From CAZVUW01 sp964629825 (lineage in GTDB: Bacteria > Actinomycetota > Nitriliruptoria > Euzebyales > Egibacteraceae): DNA of 46,987 nucleotides. The position numbers and the translations under genes were made by a program. The stretch covers positions 1 through 46,987 of the forward strand of contig CAZVUW010000012.1 in assembly GCA_964629825.1 (NCBI GenBank), given 5' to 3'. Below the pieces are notes generated by a model. That model was not told the origin of the DNA. It saw nothing but the letters and a program-made list of their open reading frames with translations, and made no database searches. Positions 37,009 through 46,375 of this stretch are shown piece by piece (position 1 is the stretch's first letter; the number at the start of each line of letters is the position of its first letter).

Positions 37009-38255
37009 TGGACGGAATCGACTTCCTGATCATCGTCCTGGTGACGCTCGGCGCGTTCGCGCTGTGGCTGCTCGGGACGGCCATCTTCATCTGGGGTGAG
37101 CGCCGCATCGTCGCCCAGATGCAGTCCCGCCACGGCCCCAACCGCATCGGCCCGTTCGGGATGCTCCAGACCCTGGCGGACGGCGCGAAGCTGTTCTTCA
37201 AGGAGGACATCACCCCGAAGCAGGTCGACCGCTGGGTCTACGTCCTCGCGCCCTTCATATCCGCGACGGTCGCGCTGATGACCTTTGCCGTCATCCCCTA
37301 CGGCGGCACCTTCACCGTGGGGGAGCGCACCGTCACGCTCCAGGTCTGGGATCCCAACATCGGGATCCTGTGGGTGCTGGCCATGAGCTCCCTAGGCGTG
37401 TACGGGATCGTGCTCGCGGGCTGGTCGTCGGGCTCCAAGTACCCGCTGCTCGGCGGCGTGCGCTCCAGCGCCCAGATGGTCTCCTACGAGCTCGCCATGG
37501 GGCTGTCGGTCGCCGCCGTGGCCATCTACGCCAACACCCTGCGGACCAGCGAGATCGTCGCCGGCCAGACCGGCACGCTGTTCGGCTTCCTGCCGGCCTG
37601 GCACGTCATACCGATGCTGCCGGCGTTCCTGATCTTCTTCGTCACCTCGGTGGCCGAGACCCAGCGCCCGCCCTTCGACCTCCCGGAGGCCGAGGGCGAG
37701 CTCGTGGCCGGGTTCGGCACCGAGTACTCGGCCGCCAAGTTCGCGATGTTCTACCTGGCCGAGTTCATGAACGTGATCACGCTCTCGGCCGTCACGGTCA
37801 CGCTGTTCTTCGGCGGCCCTTCCGGTCCGCTGTTCGGCCCCGACTGGCTGCGGGCGATCGTGCCGACGATCTACTTCATCCTGAAGGTCTTCGTCTTCAT
37901 GTTCGTCTTCGTGTGGCTGCGCGGGACGCTGCCGCGGCTGAAGTACGACCGCCTCATGGACCTCGGCTGGCGGGTGTTCCTGCCGCTCGGCCTGCTGTGG
38001 GTGCTCGCCACCGCCTTCGTCGTGATGCTGCGCGAGTCCACCGACCAGACCACCATCGTGCAGATCGCCATCGGCGGCATCGCCGCCGCGGTGGTGCTGT
38101 GGATCGTCGCCGAGCGCCTCGGCCGGAAGGAGGAGCCGGAGCCGCCCGCGGCCACGCCGGTCCGCAGCCACCACCCGGGGCCGCTCGCCGCCGTCGGCGG
38201 AGGCGAGTCCCCGCCCGAGGAGACTCCGCAGGCACCCCAGCCGCCGCAGCCCTGA
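37008..38255 (+). CDS. nuoH: NuoH: complex I quinone-site membrane subunit
   Basis: The product has 415 residues with eight or nine helices. Diagnostic segments are ERRIVAQMQSRHGPNRIGPFG, the loop ETQRPPFDLPEAEGELVAGF with its conserved acidic residues, and LRGTLPRLKYDRLM. The last 45 residues form a Pro/Glu-rich cytoplasmic tail absent from short NuoH proteins. ATG 37008 shares one base with the nuoG stop (TGATG). NuoH closes the quinone chamber with NuoB and NuoD. Confidence 0.96.
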   Translation: MDGIDFLIIVLVTLGAFALWLLGTAIFIWGERRIVAQMQSRHGPNRIGPFGMLQTLADGAKLFFKEDITPKQVDRWVYVLAPFISATVALMTFAVIPYGGTFTVGERTVTLQVWDPNIGILWVLAMSSLGVYGIVLAGWSSGSKYPLLGGVRSSAQMVSYELAMGLSVAAVAIYANTLRTSEIVAGQTGTLFGFLPAWHVIPMLPAFLIFFVTSVAETQRPPFDLPEAEGELVAGFGTEYSAAKFAMFYLAEFMNVITLSAVTVTLFFGGPSGPLFGPDWLRAIVPTIYFILKVFVFMFVFVWLRGTLPRLKYDRLMDLGWRVFLPLGLLWVLATAFVVMLRESTDQTTIVQIAIGGIAAAVVLWIVAERLGRKEEPEPPAATPVRSHHPGPLAAVGGGESPPEETPQAPQPPQP

Positions 38256-38300
38256 GCCGCCGACCGAGCAGCATCCGACCTCCAGACCAGGACGCCACCG

Positions 38301-38938
38301 ATGTTCAACGCGCTCCGCAAGGGCTTCGCCCTCACCTTCAAGACGATGTTCCGTCCGAAGGTCACCGAGCAGTACCCGGAGGAGAAGCGCCCGGTCGCTC
38401 CGCGCTTCCACGGCCGGCACCAGCTGAACCGCCACCCGGACGGGCTGGAGAAGTGCGTCGGCTGCGAGCTGTGCGCGTGGGCCTGCCCCGCCGACGCCAT
38501 CTTCGTGCTGGGCGAGGACAACACCCCCGAGGCGCGCTATTCACCGGGTGAGCGCTACGCCATCGACTATCAGATCAACTACCTGCGCTGTATCCTCTGC
38601 GGCCTCTGCATCGAGGCGTGCCCCACGCGCGCGCTGACGATGACGTCCGAGTACGAGTTCTCCGACGACAGCCGCGACGCGATGATCTACACCAAGGAGC
38701 GGCTGCTCGCGCCGCTGCCGGAGGGCGCCAAGCCGACCCCGCACACGGACGCCGAGGTGGCCGCCCGCGGGCTCGACTACTACTCCGGGCACGCCAAGCA
38801 GCACCCGCTCCGCGGCTGGTCGGGACCGGAGCATGAGCCGCCGGCGGGCGCCGCGGATTCCGGCGATCCCGCCACCGTGTCCCTCGGCGCGGGCCGCACC
38901 GAGCCGCCGGGGGCCGACGCTGATGGGAGGGAGGGCTC

Positions 38939-38942
<4 letters not shown>
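38301..38942 (+). CDS. nuoI: NuoI: complex I 2x[4Fe-4S] subunit
   Basis: The product has 213 residues. Clusters N6a and N6b are bound by C52/C55/C58/C62 and C97/C100/C103/C107 with the usual crosswise Pro-linked last cysteines (CVGCELCAWACP, CILCGLCIEACP). An amphipathic N-terminus (LRKGFALTFKTMFR) contacts the membrane arm. The last 40 residues form an Ala/Gly/Pro tail. It starts 45 bases after nuoH, one of the larger gaps in the operon, and ends in a TTGA overlap with nuoJ. Confidence 0.95.
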
Positions 38943-39648
<706 letters not shown>

Positions 39649-39652
<4 letters not shown>

Positions 39653-39954
39653 CGGTTCCAGCCGGCTACTACCTCATCCTCTCCGCCGCCCTGTTCGCGG
39701 TCGGGGCGATCGGCGTGCTCCTGCGCCGCAGCACGATCCTGATGCTGATGTGCGTGGAGCTGATGCTGAACAGCGTCAACCTCACGCTGATCACCTTCTC
39801 GCGGGTGCACGGCAACCTCGACGGCCAGATCACCGCGTTCTTCGTGATCGTGGTCGCCGCCGCCGAGGCCGTGGTCGGCCTGGCGCTGATCGTGAACCTC
39901 TTCCGCCTGAAGGCGTCCGTGGACGCCGACGACGTAGACGCGCTTCGGTCCTAG
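39649..39954 (+). CDS. nuoK: NuoK: complex I membrane subunit
   Basis: The product has 101 residues and three helices, the standard size. The helix-2 segment LMLMCVELMLNSVNL carries the conserved membrane Glu, and helix 3 FFVIVVAAAEAVVGLAL the second Glu. Both are needed for proton pumping in characterised enzymes. ATG 39649 overlaps the nuoJ stop by 4 bases. Confidence 0.96.
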
Positions 39955-39962
39955 GAGGGAAA

Positions 39963-39992
39963 GTGACCCCCTGCGAAGTGGTGGGAACCTAG
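39963..39992 (+). CDS. Possible 9-codon ORF coupled to nuoL
   Basis: AGGAGGGA (39953-39960), overlapping the nuoK stop, is well placed for GTG 39963, which opens a 9-codon frame (MTPCEVVGT). Its TAG (39990-39992) abuts the nuoL ATG at 39993. The strong ribosome site is about 33 bases from nuoL, so this small frame may deliver ribosomes to it. A weaker GGTGGGA 7 bases before nuoL may suffice, in which case the frame is incidental. Confidence 0.28.
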   Translation: MTPCEVVGT

Positions 39993-41975
39993 ATGGCGCC
40001 GATCGCCCTGACGCTCGCCCAGACCGGCGGCTCGGACTGGTTCGGCGCGCTCGGCTCGCCGGTGGACCTCACCTTCCTGCTGCCGGTGGTACCGGCCGTG
40101 TCCGCGCTGCTCTTGCTGCTGGTCGGCAAGCGCATGCGCGCCCTGTCCGGCTTCGTCGGCGTGCTCGCGGCCGCCTTCACCGCCGCGCTCGCCATCGCGA
40201 TCTTCGCCTTCCTGATGGACCGCCCCGAGGAGTCGCGGGTGTTCGTCCAGCGGCTCGGAACGTGGGTGGTCGCCGGACCGTTCCAGGTCGACTGGGCCTT
40301 CCTGATCGACCCGCTGTCCGCCGTGATGCTGCTGCTCGTCACGGTGGTGGGCTTCCTCATCCACGTCTACTCGCTCGGCTACATGAAGGGTGACGAGCGC
40401 TACTCGCGCTTCTTCGCCTACCTGAACCTGTTCGTCGCCTCGATGCTCATCCTGGTGCTCGGCGAGAGCTTCCTGGTCCTGTTCGTGGGCTGGGAGCTGG
40501 TGGGGCTGTGCAGCTACCTGCTGATCGGGTTCTGGTTCGAGCGCCGGGACTACGCGAGCGCAGCGAAGAAGGCGTTCGTCACGAATCGCGTCGGTGACGT
40601 CGCCTTCATGATCGCGATGTTCATCACCTTCGCGACCCTCGGCAGCCTGTCGTTCACCGACGTGCTGCCGCAAGCCAGCACCCTCGCGGGCGGCACGGCG
40701 GTCGCGATCGGCTTGCTGCTGCTGGTCGGCGCCACCGGCAAGAGCGCTCAGATCCCCCTGTACGTGTGGCTGCCCGACGCGATGGCCGGCCCCACGCCCG
40801 TGTCGGCCCTGATCCACGCGGCCACGATGGTGACCGCGGGCGTGTACCTGATCGCCAGGACCTCACCGCTGTACGTCACGATCCCCGACGTAGGGCTGGT
40901 CGTCGCCTGGGTCGGCGCCCTCACGGCGCTGCTGGCCGCCCTGATCGCCTGCGCGCAGGTCGACATCAAGAAAATCCTGGCCTACTCGACCGTCAGCCAG
41001 CTCGGCTACATGTTTATCGGCGTCGGCGTCGGCGACTACACCGCGGGCATCTTCCACCTGCTCACGCACGGCTTCTTCAAGGCGCTGCTGTTCCTGGCGG
41101 CGGGGTCGGTGATGCACGCCCTCGCCGACGAGACCGACGTGTGGAAGATGGGGGGCCTGTGGCGCGCCCTGCCGATCACGGCGGTGACCAGCGCCATCGC
41201 GGTCCTCGCCATCGCGGGCATCCCGCCGCTGTCGGGCTTCTACTCCAAGGAGGAGATCCTGGCCGCGGCCGCCGACACGCCGGGCGGCGCGGGGATCCTG
41301 GTGATCGGCGTGCTGGTCGCGGGGCTGACGGCCTTCTACATGGGCCGCTGGTTCTTCCTGGTGTTCCTGGGCAAGGAGCGCTGGCGCACGGCGCTCGGCA
41401 CGCCCGAGCACCCGGTGCACCCGCACGAGTCGCCGTTCACGATGTGGCTGCCGCTGGTGCTGCTGGCCGTGGCCAGCGCCGTCGGCGGGCTGATCAATGT
41501 CGACCCCGAGAGCGGCTTCCTGCACTCCTGGCTCGAGCCGAGCGTCGCACCGTTCGAGGGCGGCGCCGAGCTGCTGCCGCACAGCGCCCTGATGATCCTG
41601 GCGATCGCCGTCGGGGTGATCGGCCTGGCCTTCGCCGCCTTCCGCTACCTGGCCCGCGGCCACGTGCCGGCGATCGCGCCCGCTCAGATCGGCGGCACCT
41701 ACCGGATGGCCTACAACGCCTTCTTCGTCGACCAGCTCTACCAGACGGTCATCGCCCACCCCGGGCACGCCGTCGCACGCGGCCTCGCCTGGTTCGACCG
41801 CCGCGGCATCGACGGGGCGGTGAACGGCGTCGGCCGCCTGACCGCCGGGCTGGCGGGCTGGGGACGCCGGCTCCAAACCGGGCTGGTTCGCTCGTATGCG
41901 TTCGCGATCCTCGCCGGGACGGTCTTGGTCGTGGCCGTGCTGGTCGGCGGCGTGGTCATCGGGAGGGTGATGTAG
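39993..41975 (+). CDS. nuoL: NuoL: complex I antiporter-like proton-channel subunit
   Basis: The product has 660 residues with about sixteen helices. Key features are GWELVGLCSYLLIGFW with the helix-5 Glu, KAFVTNRVGD, the helix-7 Lys region TGKSAQIPLYVWLPDAMAGPTPVSALIHAATMVTAGVYL-type sequence (TGKSAQIPLYVWLPD then ALIHAATMV), and HGFFKALLFLAAG with the helix-12 Lys. The C-terminal long lateral helix region is present. ATG 39993 follows directly on a small upstream frame. It is one of the three proton-pumping subunits at the distal end of the membrane arm. Confidence 0.96.
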   Translation: MAPIALTLAQTGGSDWFGALGSPVDLTFLLPVVPAVSALLLLLVGKRMRALSGFVGVLAAAFTAALAIAIFAFLMDRPEESRVFVQRLGTWVVAGPFQVDWAFLIDPLSAVMLLLVTVVGFLIHVYSLGYMKGDERYSRFFAYLNLFVASMLILVLGESFLVLFVGWELVGLCSYLLIGFWFERRDYASAAKKAFVTNRVGDVAFMIAMFITFATLGSLSFTDVLPQASTLAGGTAVAIGLLLLVGATGKSAQIPLYVWLPDAMAGPTPVSALIHAATMVTAGVYLIARTSPLYVTIPDVGLVVAWVGALTALLAALIACAQVDIKKILAYSTVSQLGYMFIGVGVGDYTAGIFHLLTHGFFKALLFLAAGSVMHALADETDVWKMGGLWRALPITAVTSAIAVLAIAGIPPLSGFYSKEEILAAAADTPGGAGILVIGVLVAGLTAFYMGRWFFLVFLGKERWRTALGTPEHPVHPHESPFTMWLPLVLLAVASAVGGLINVDPESGFLHSWLEPSVAPFEGGAELLPHSALMILAIAVGVIGLAFAAFRYLARGHVPAIAPAQIGGTYRMAYNAFFVDQLYQTVIAHPGHAVARGLAWFDRRGIDGAVNGVGRLTAGLAGWGRRLQTGLVRSYAFAILAGTVLVVAVLVGGVVIGRVM

Positions 41976-41978
41976 GCC

Positions 41979-43517
41979 GTGGATCAGCTGAGCGAACTCC
42001 CCCTCCTGAGCATCCTGATCGGGCTGCCGCTGGTCGGCGCGATCGTGGTGGGGCTGATGCCCTCCGCGGCGCGCACCGCCATGCGCACCGTCTCCCTGGT
42101 GGTCACCCTGGCCACGTTCGCGGCCTCGATCCCGGTGGTCGCGCTGTTCGCCGTGGGTGACCCCGGCTTCCAGCTCGGCGAGCGGGTCGAGTGGATCCCC
42201 GGCTGGGGGATCACCTATCGGCTGGGGATCGACGGGATCAGCCTGTTCCTGGTACTGCTGACCACCTTCCTGTTCCCGCTGGTCATCCTCGCCGCGTGGC
42301 GGCACAGCGACCGCCTCAAGGGCTTCCTGTGCTCGCTGCTGGTGCTCGAGGCCACCATGGTCGGCGTCTTCCTCGCGCTCGACCTGATCCTGTTCGCGGT
42401 CTTCTTCGAGGCCATGCTGGTGCCGATGTACGCCCTGATCGGCATCTGGGGTGGGGCCCAGCGGCGCTACGCGGCGGTCAAGTTCTTCCTCTACACGCTG
42501 GTCGGCGGCCTGCTGATGCTGGTCGCGATCCTGTACCTGTACTTCGCGGGTGGCGGGACGACCTTCGACTACGACGCGCTGCGCGCGCTCGAGCTGTCGA
42601 GCACCGAGCAGACCTGGCTGTTCCTGGCCTTCTTCTCCGCCTTCGCAATCAAGCTGCCGCTGTTCCCGTTCCACACCTGGCTGCCGGATGCGCACACCGA
42701 GGCGCCGACGGTCGGCTCGGTGCTGCTCGCGGCGGTGATGCTGAAGATCGGCGGCTACGGCTTCCTGCGCTTCCTGCTGCCGTACTTCCCGGACGCGACC
42801 ACCAGGATCGCGCCGATCATCCTGGCGCTCGGCGTGATCGGCGTGCTGTACGGGGCGCTGGTGGCGCTGGTTCAGGCGGACATCAAGAAGCTGGTTGCCT
42901 ACTCCTCCGTGAGCCACCTCGGCTTCGTGGCGCTGGGCGCCTTCGCGCTGAACAGCACCGGCGCGGCCGCCAGCGTCGTCCAGATGATCAACCACGGCCT
43001 GTCGACGGGCGCCCTGTTCCTGCTGATCGGCTTCCTCTACGACCGGACCCACGACCGCCAGATCGCCTCGTACTCGGGGCTCGCGAAGTCGGCGCCGGTG
43101 TTCAGCGGGCTGTTCCTGCTCACGGTCATGAGCTCGATCGCCCTGCCGGGCCTGAACGGGTTCGTCGGTGAGTTCCCGATCCTGGTCGGCACCTACCAGG
43201 AGGTGCCCTGGGCGGCGGTCCTGGCCGTGTTCGGCGTGATCCTGGCGGCCCTGTACCTGCTGTGGGCCTACCAGCGGATGTTCCACGGACCGGTCGAGGG
43301 CCGGGCGGTCGGCTTCCCCGACCTGAGCGCGCGCGAGGTCGTGGTGATGGCCCCGATCATCGTGCTCATGTTCGCCATCGGCCTCTATCCGGCCCCGATC
43401 TACGAGCGGGTCAACCCGACCGTCGAGCAGCTCATCAGCGAGGTCCAGGGCGCGACCGCCACCGCCAAGGCCACCGCCCCTGCCGCTGCGGTCGTCGACG
43501 TTGAGGAGGATTCATGA
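41979..43517 (+). CDS. nuoM: NuoM: complex I antiporter-like proton-channel subunit
   Basis: The product has 512 residues with about fourteen helices. The helix-5 Glu lies in AVFFEAMLVPMYALIG, and the helix-7 Lys in AIKLPLFPFHTWLPDAH. QADIKKLVAYSSVSHLG and MINHGLSTGALFLLIG are family signatures. The last 40 residues are an Ala/Thr-rich tail. Translation starts at GTG 41979, 3 bases after the nuoL stop, with GGGAGGGTG slightly far upstream. It overlaps nuoN by 4 bases. Confidence 0.96.
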   Translation: MDQLSELPLLSILIGLPLVGAIVVGLMPSAARTAMRTVSLVVTLATFAASIPVVALFAVGDPGFQLGERVEWIPGWGITYRLGIDGISLFLVLLTTFLFPLVILAAWRHSDRLKGFLCSLLVLEATMVGVFLALDLILFAVFFEAMLVPMYALIGIWGGAQRRYAAVKFFLYTLVGGLLMLVAILYLYFAGGGTTFDYDALRALELSSTEQTWLFLAFFSAFAIKLPLFPFHTWLPDAHTEAPTVGSVLLAAVMLKIGGYGFLRFLLPYFPDATTRIAPIILALGVIGVLYGALVALVQADIKKLVAYSSVSHLGFVALGAFALNSTGAAASVVQMINHGLSTGALFLLIGFLYDRTHDRQIASYSGLAKSAPVFSGLFLLTVMSSIALPGLNGFVGEFPILVGTYQEVPWAAVLAVFGVILAALYLLWAYQRMFHGPVEGRAVGFPDLSAREVVVMAPIIVLMFAIGLYPAPIYERVNPTVEQLISEVQGATATAKATAPAAAVVDVEEDS

Positions 43518-45136
43518 TCGGCCTCCCCGAGATCCCATGGGGAGCGATCAGCCCCGAGCTGATCCTGTTCGGCGCTGGCGTGCTCATCCTGCTGATCGAC
43601 ACGGCGGGCAGCGACCGGCTCCGGGCGTCGTTCCTGGCGCTCGGCGTCGTCGGCGCGGCCGCCGGCGTGCTGGCCTGGCAGACGGGTGAGCGCACCCTGC
43701 CCGCCCTGCTCGGCCTGGCGGCTCTGGCCCAGTTCGCCCTCACCTTCATCTGGCGGGAGCGCCCGCGGATGCTGGGCGCGATCCTGTCCGCGCTGACCTT
43801 CATCGCGGCAGGCGCGGTGTCGATCTGGCAGTGGACGGTGCAGTCCGACGGCCAGATCATCGCCGCCTCGACCGAGCTGAGCTCGATGGTCGCGGTCGAC
43901 GGCGTCGCGCTGTTCACCCGCATCACGATCTGCATCGCCGGGCTGATCACGATCCCGCTCAGCTACTCCTACATGGAGGACCGGCGGATCCACCGCGGCG
44001 AGTACTACCCGCTGCTCCTGTTCGCGGCCACGGGGATGACCCTGCTCGCCTCCAGCGGCGACCTGCTGATGGTCTTCCTGTCGATCGAGATCCTGTCGCT
44101 GGCGCTGTACGTGCTGAGCGGCTTCGCCAAGCGCGACCTGTACTCGCAGGAGGCGGCGTTCAAGTACTTCCTGCTGGGCTCGTTCGCCTCGGCGATCATG
44201 CTGTACGGGATCGCGCTCGCCTACGGCATCGCGGGCACCACGGGCATCGTCGCCGTGGGGCGAGCCATGTCCAGCGTCGGTGGACCCGAGATCATGAAGC
44301 TGGCGGCGGCCGCGCTCATGCTGATCGGCTTCGCGTTCAAGGCCGCGCTCGTGCCCTTCCACATGTGGACGCCGGACGTGTACCAGGGCGCCCCGACGCC
44401 GGTCACGGGCTTCATGGCCGCCGCGACCAAGGCGGCCGCGTTCGCCGCCTTCCTGCGCGTCTTCGTCGGCGGCCTGGGGGACCTGCACTGGTCCTGGCAG
44501 CCGACGATGGTGGTGCTGGCGGTGCTGACAATGATGGTCGGGGCGATCCTGGCGGTCGTGCAGCTCGACCTGAAGCGGATGCTCGGCTACTCCGCCATCA
44601 CCCACGCCGGCTACGCGCTCATCGGCCTCATGTCGGTCAGCGCCGGCGGCGTGAGCGCGACGCTGTTCTACCTGCTCGTCTACACCTTCATGACGCTCGG
44701 GGCCTTCGGCGTCCTGAGCGTGCTGGAGCGCCGCAGCGCCAAGGCGATGGCCCTGGCCGACCTGCGCGGCCTGGGACGGCGCTACCCGGTGCTGGCCTCG
44801 ATCTTCGGCCTCTTCCTGCTGTCCATGGCCGGTGTGCCCGGCACGGCAGGGTTCATGGGCAAGCTCGCCGTGTTCCGCGCCGGCATCGAGGCCAACCACA
44901 TCGCGGTGGTCATCGTCGCGGTGGTCTCGAGCATGATCGCGGCCTTCTTCTACATCCGCGTGATCGTGGCCATGTTCATGGAGGAGGAGCCGGCCGAGCT
45001 GGCCACGTCGGATGTGCCGCCCTCGACCGGCGCGGCGGTGGTGCTCGCGGTGTCCGCGGCGGCGGTGGTGGTGCTCGGCCTGGTGCCGGCGGTGGTGCTC
45101 GACATGACGGCGCAGGCCGCCTCGCTGGCGGGCTAG
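43514..45136 (+). CDS. nuoN: NuoN: complex I antiporter-like proton-channel subunit
   Basis: The product has 540 residues with about fourteen helices. The helix-5 Glu is in MVFLSIEILSLALYVL, the helix-7 Lys in AFKAALVPFHMWTPDVYQGAPTPV, and QLDLKRMLGYSAITHAGYALIG is typical of NuoN. ATG 43514 follows GAGGAGG and overlaps the nuoM stop. It is the last nuo gene; the polyprenyl diphosphate synthase starts 8 bases later, so the operon probably continues. Confidence 0.96.
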   Translation: MIGLPEIPWGAISPELILFGAGVLILLIDTAGSDRLRASFLALGVVGAAAGVLAWQTGERTLPALLGLAALAQFALTFIWRERPRMLGAILSALTFIAAGAVSIWQWTVQSDGQIIAASTELSSMVAVDGVALFTRITICIAGLITIPLSYSYMEDRRIHRGEYYPLLLFAATGMTLLASSGDLLMVFLSIEILSLALYVLSGFAKRDLYSQEAAFKYFLLGSFASAIMLYGIALAYGIAGTTGIVAVGRAMSSVGGPEIMKLAAAALMLIGFAFKAALVPFHMWTPDVYQGAPTPVTGFMAAATKAAAFAAFLRVFVGGLGDLHWSWQPTMVVLAVLTMMVGAILAVVQLDLKRMLGYSAITHAGYALIGLMSVSAGGVSATLFYLLVYTFMTLGAFGVLSVLERRSAKAMALADLRGLGRRYPVLASIFGLFLLSMAGVPGTAGFMGKLAVFRAGIEANHIAVVIVAVVSSMIAAFFYIRVIVAMFMEEEPAELATSDVPPSTGAAVVLAVSAAAVVVLGLVPAVVLDMTAQAASLAG

Positions 45137-45144
45137 GGATCCGA

Positions 45145-46182
45145 GTGGCCTTCTCGCAGGGAGCGATCGACGATCTGGCGCGCAAGGGGATCGAGCGCGG
45201 CCTCGACCTGAGGCCGGGCCTCGAGCTGGTCGAGGAGCGCCTGCGCACGACCGTGGCGGCCGAGCTGCCGTTCCTCGACGAGGCCGCGCAGCACCTGATG
45301 GACGCCGGCGGCAAGCGCTTCCGCCCGATGCTGGTGCTGCTCTCCGGACTGCTCGGCGCCGACGACGTGACCTTCGACCCCCTGGTCGACGCAGCGGTCA
45401 TCGTCGAGCTGGTGCATCTGTCGACGCTGTACCACGACGACGTCATCGACGGCGCGGACGTCCGGAGGGGGGTGCCGGCCGCGCACGTGCGCTGGTCCAA
45501 CACGGTCGCGATCCTGACCGGCGACTTCCTGCTGGCGCGCGCCTCCGAGCTGTCCGCCGCCCTGGGGGTCGAGGTCACCCGCATCATGGCCGCGACCATC
45601 GCCGACCTGTGCAGCGGGCAGATCCGCGAGGTCCAGGGCTCGGCCGCGGCGCGCCAGCACGGCATGACGCCGATCGAGCCGGGACTGGAGCACTACCGGA
45701 CCGTCATCGCCGAGAAGACGGCGTCGCTGATCAGCGCCTCGTCGCGACTGGGCGGCCTGCTGTCCGGCCTCCCGCCGGACGCCGTCGAGGCGCTGGGCCG
45801 CTACGGCCACCACCTGGGCATGAGCTTCCAGCTCGCCGACGACGTGCTCGACGTCGCCAGCGAGACCGGTCAGTCCGGCAAGCTCCCCGGCACCGACCTG
45901 CGCGAGGGCGTGCGGACCATGCCGGTCCTGTACGCACTTGAGGAGGAGGGCGCGGACAGCCAGCTCGCGCGGCTCCTGTCCGACCCGGGCAACGGCGCGG
46001 TCGAGGAGGCGCTGGTCCTGCTGCGCAGCCACCCAGCGCTGGAGCGCGCCCGCGCCACCGCGCGCGAGGAGGCCGAGCTGGCCCGCCAGGCCCTGAGCCC
46101 GTTCGCCACCGACGGCTACCCGCAGGCGGTCGTCGAGGGTCTGAGCGAGCTGGCGTCCTACGCCGCCGAGCGCGTCGGTTAA
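45145..46182 (+). CDS. Long-chain polyprenyl diphosphate synthase (menaquinone side chain)
   Basis: The product has 345 residues from GTG 45145. The first Asp-rich motif is in LYHDDVIDGADVRRG and the second in QLADDVLDV. GGKRFRPMLVLL, GDFLLARA and the Lys of AEKTASL are the other conserved sites. These trans-prenyltransferases extend farnesyl or geranylgeranyl diphosphate with isopentenyl diphosphate. Position 8 bases after nuoN, in a window with menA, menG and menJ, suggests it makes the menaquinone tail (hepta- to nonaprenyl; length not deducible with certainty). Small residues before the first motif (VELVHLSTL) favour a long product. It is separate from the menA cluster by about 26 kb. Confidence 0.92.
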   Translation: MAFSQGAIDDLARKGIERGLDLRPGLELVEERLRTTVAAELPFLDEAAQHLMDAGGKRFRPMLVLLSGLLGADDVTFDPLVDAAVIVELVHLSTLYHDDVIDGADVRRGVPAAHVRWSNTVAILTGDFLLARASELSAALGVEVTRIMAATIADLCSGQIREVQGSAAARQHGMTPIEPGLEHYRTVIAEKTASLISASSRLGGLLSGLPPDAVEALGRYGHHLGMSFQLADDVLDVASETGQSGKLPGTDLREGVRTMPVLYALEEEGADSQLARLLSDPGNGAVEEALVLLRSHPALERARATAREEAELARQALSPFATDGYPQAVVEGLSELASYAAERVG

Positions 46183-46185
46183 CCC

Positions 46186-46266
46186 CTCCAGGTCGGTCAG
46201 GCACTCCAGGTCGGTCAAGCCCGACCTGGATGTTGTTTTCGACGCACATGTCCGTCGAAAACAACA
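46186..46266. repeat. Dispersed palindromic element, copy 2, with direct repeats and hairpin
   Basis: CTCCAGGTCGGTCA occurs twice (46186-46199, 46204-46217). CCAGGTCGG (46206-46214) pairs perfectly with CCGACCTGG (46221-46229) across 6 bases. One base later a near-perfect 36-bp palindrome (46231-46266, arms TGTTGTTTTCGACG and CGTCGAAAACAACA, centre ACATGT) repeats the element at 15638-15673; one symmetric pair is broken and a few arm positions differ. It lies just after the polyprenyl synthase stop. Function is unknown. Confidence 0.75.
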
Positions 46267-46375
46267 CCCACGCTCTCGAAGCCGGTCCTCCACGCGGATT
46301 CCATCCGGGAATGCGTAAGACCGCATAGGAACGGAAACGCAGACCCCCCACCGAGCACCCGGATGAGGGGGATCC

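Noticed and set aside
46186..46229. The two CTCCAGGTCGGTCA copies as a CRISPR array
   Set aside because: Only two short copies with a 4-base gap, and the unit is part of a hairpin; no spacers and no cas genes nearby.
46298..46326. Small inverted repeats ATTCC/GGAAT and ATGCG/CGCAT before the carbamoyltransferase as an operator
   Set aside because: Arms are only 5 bases and overlap each other; such pairs are expected by chance in this length of sequence.
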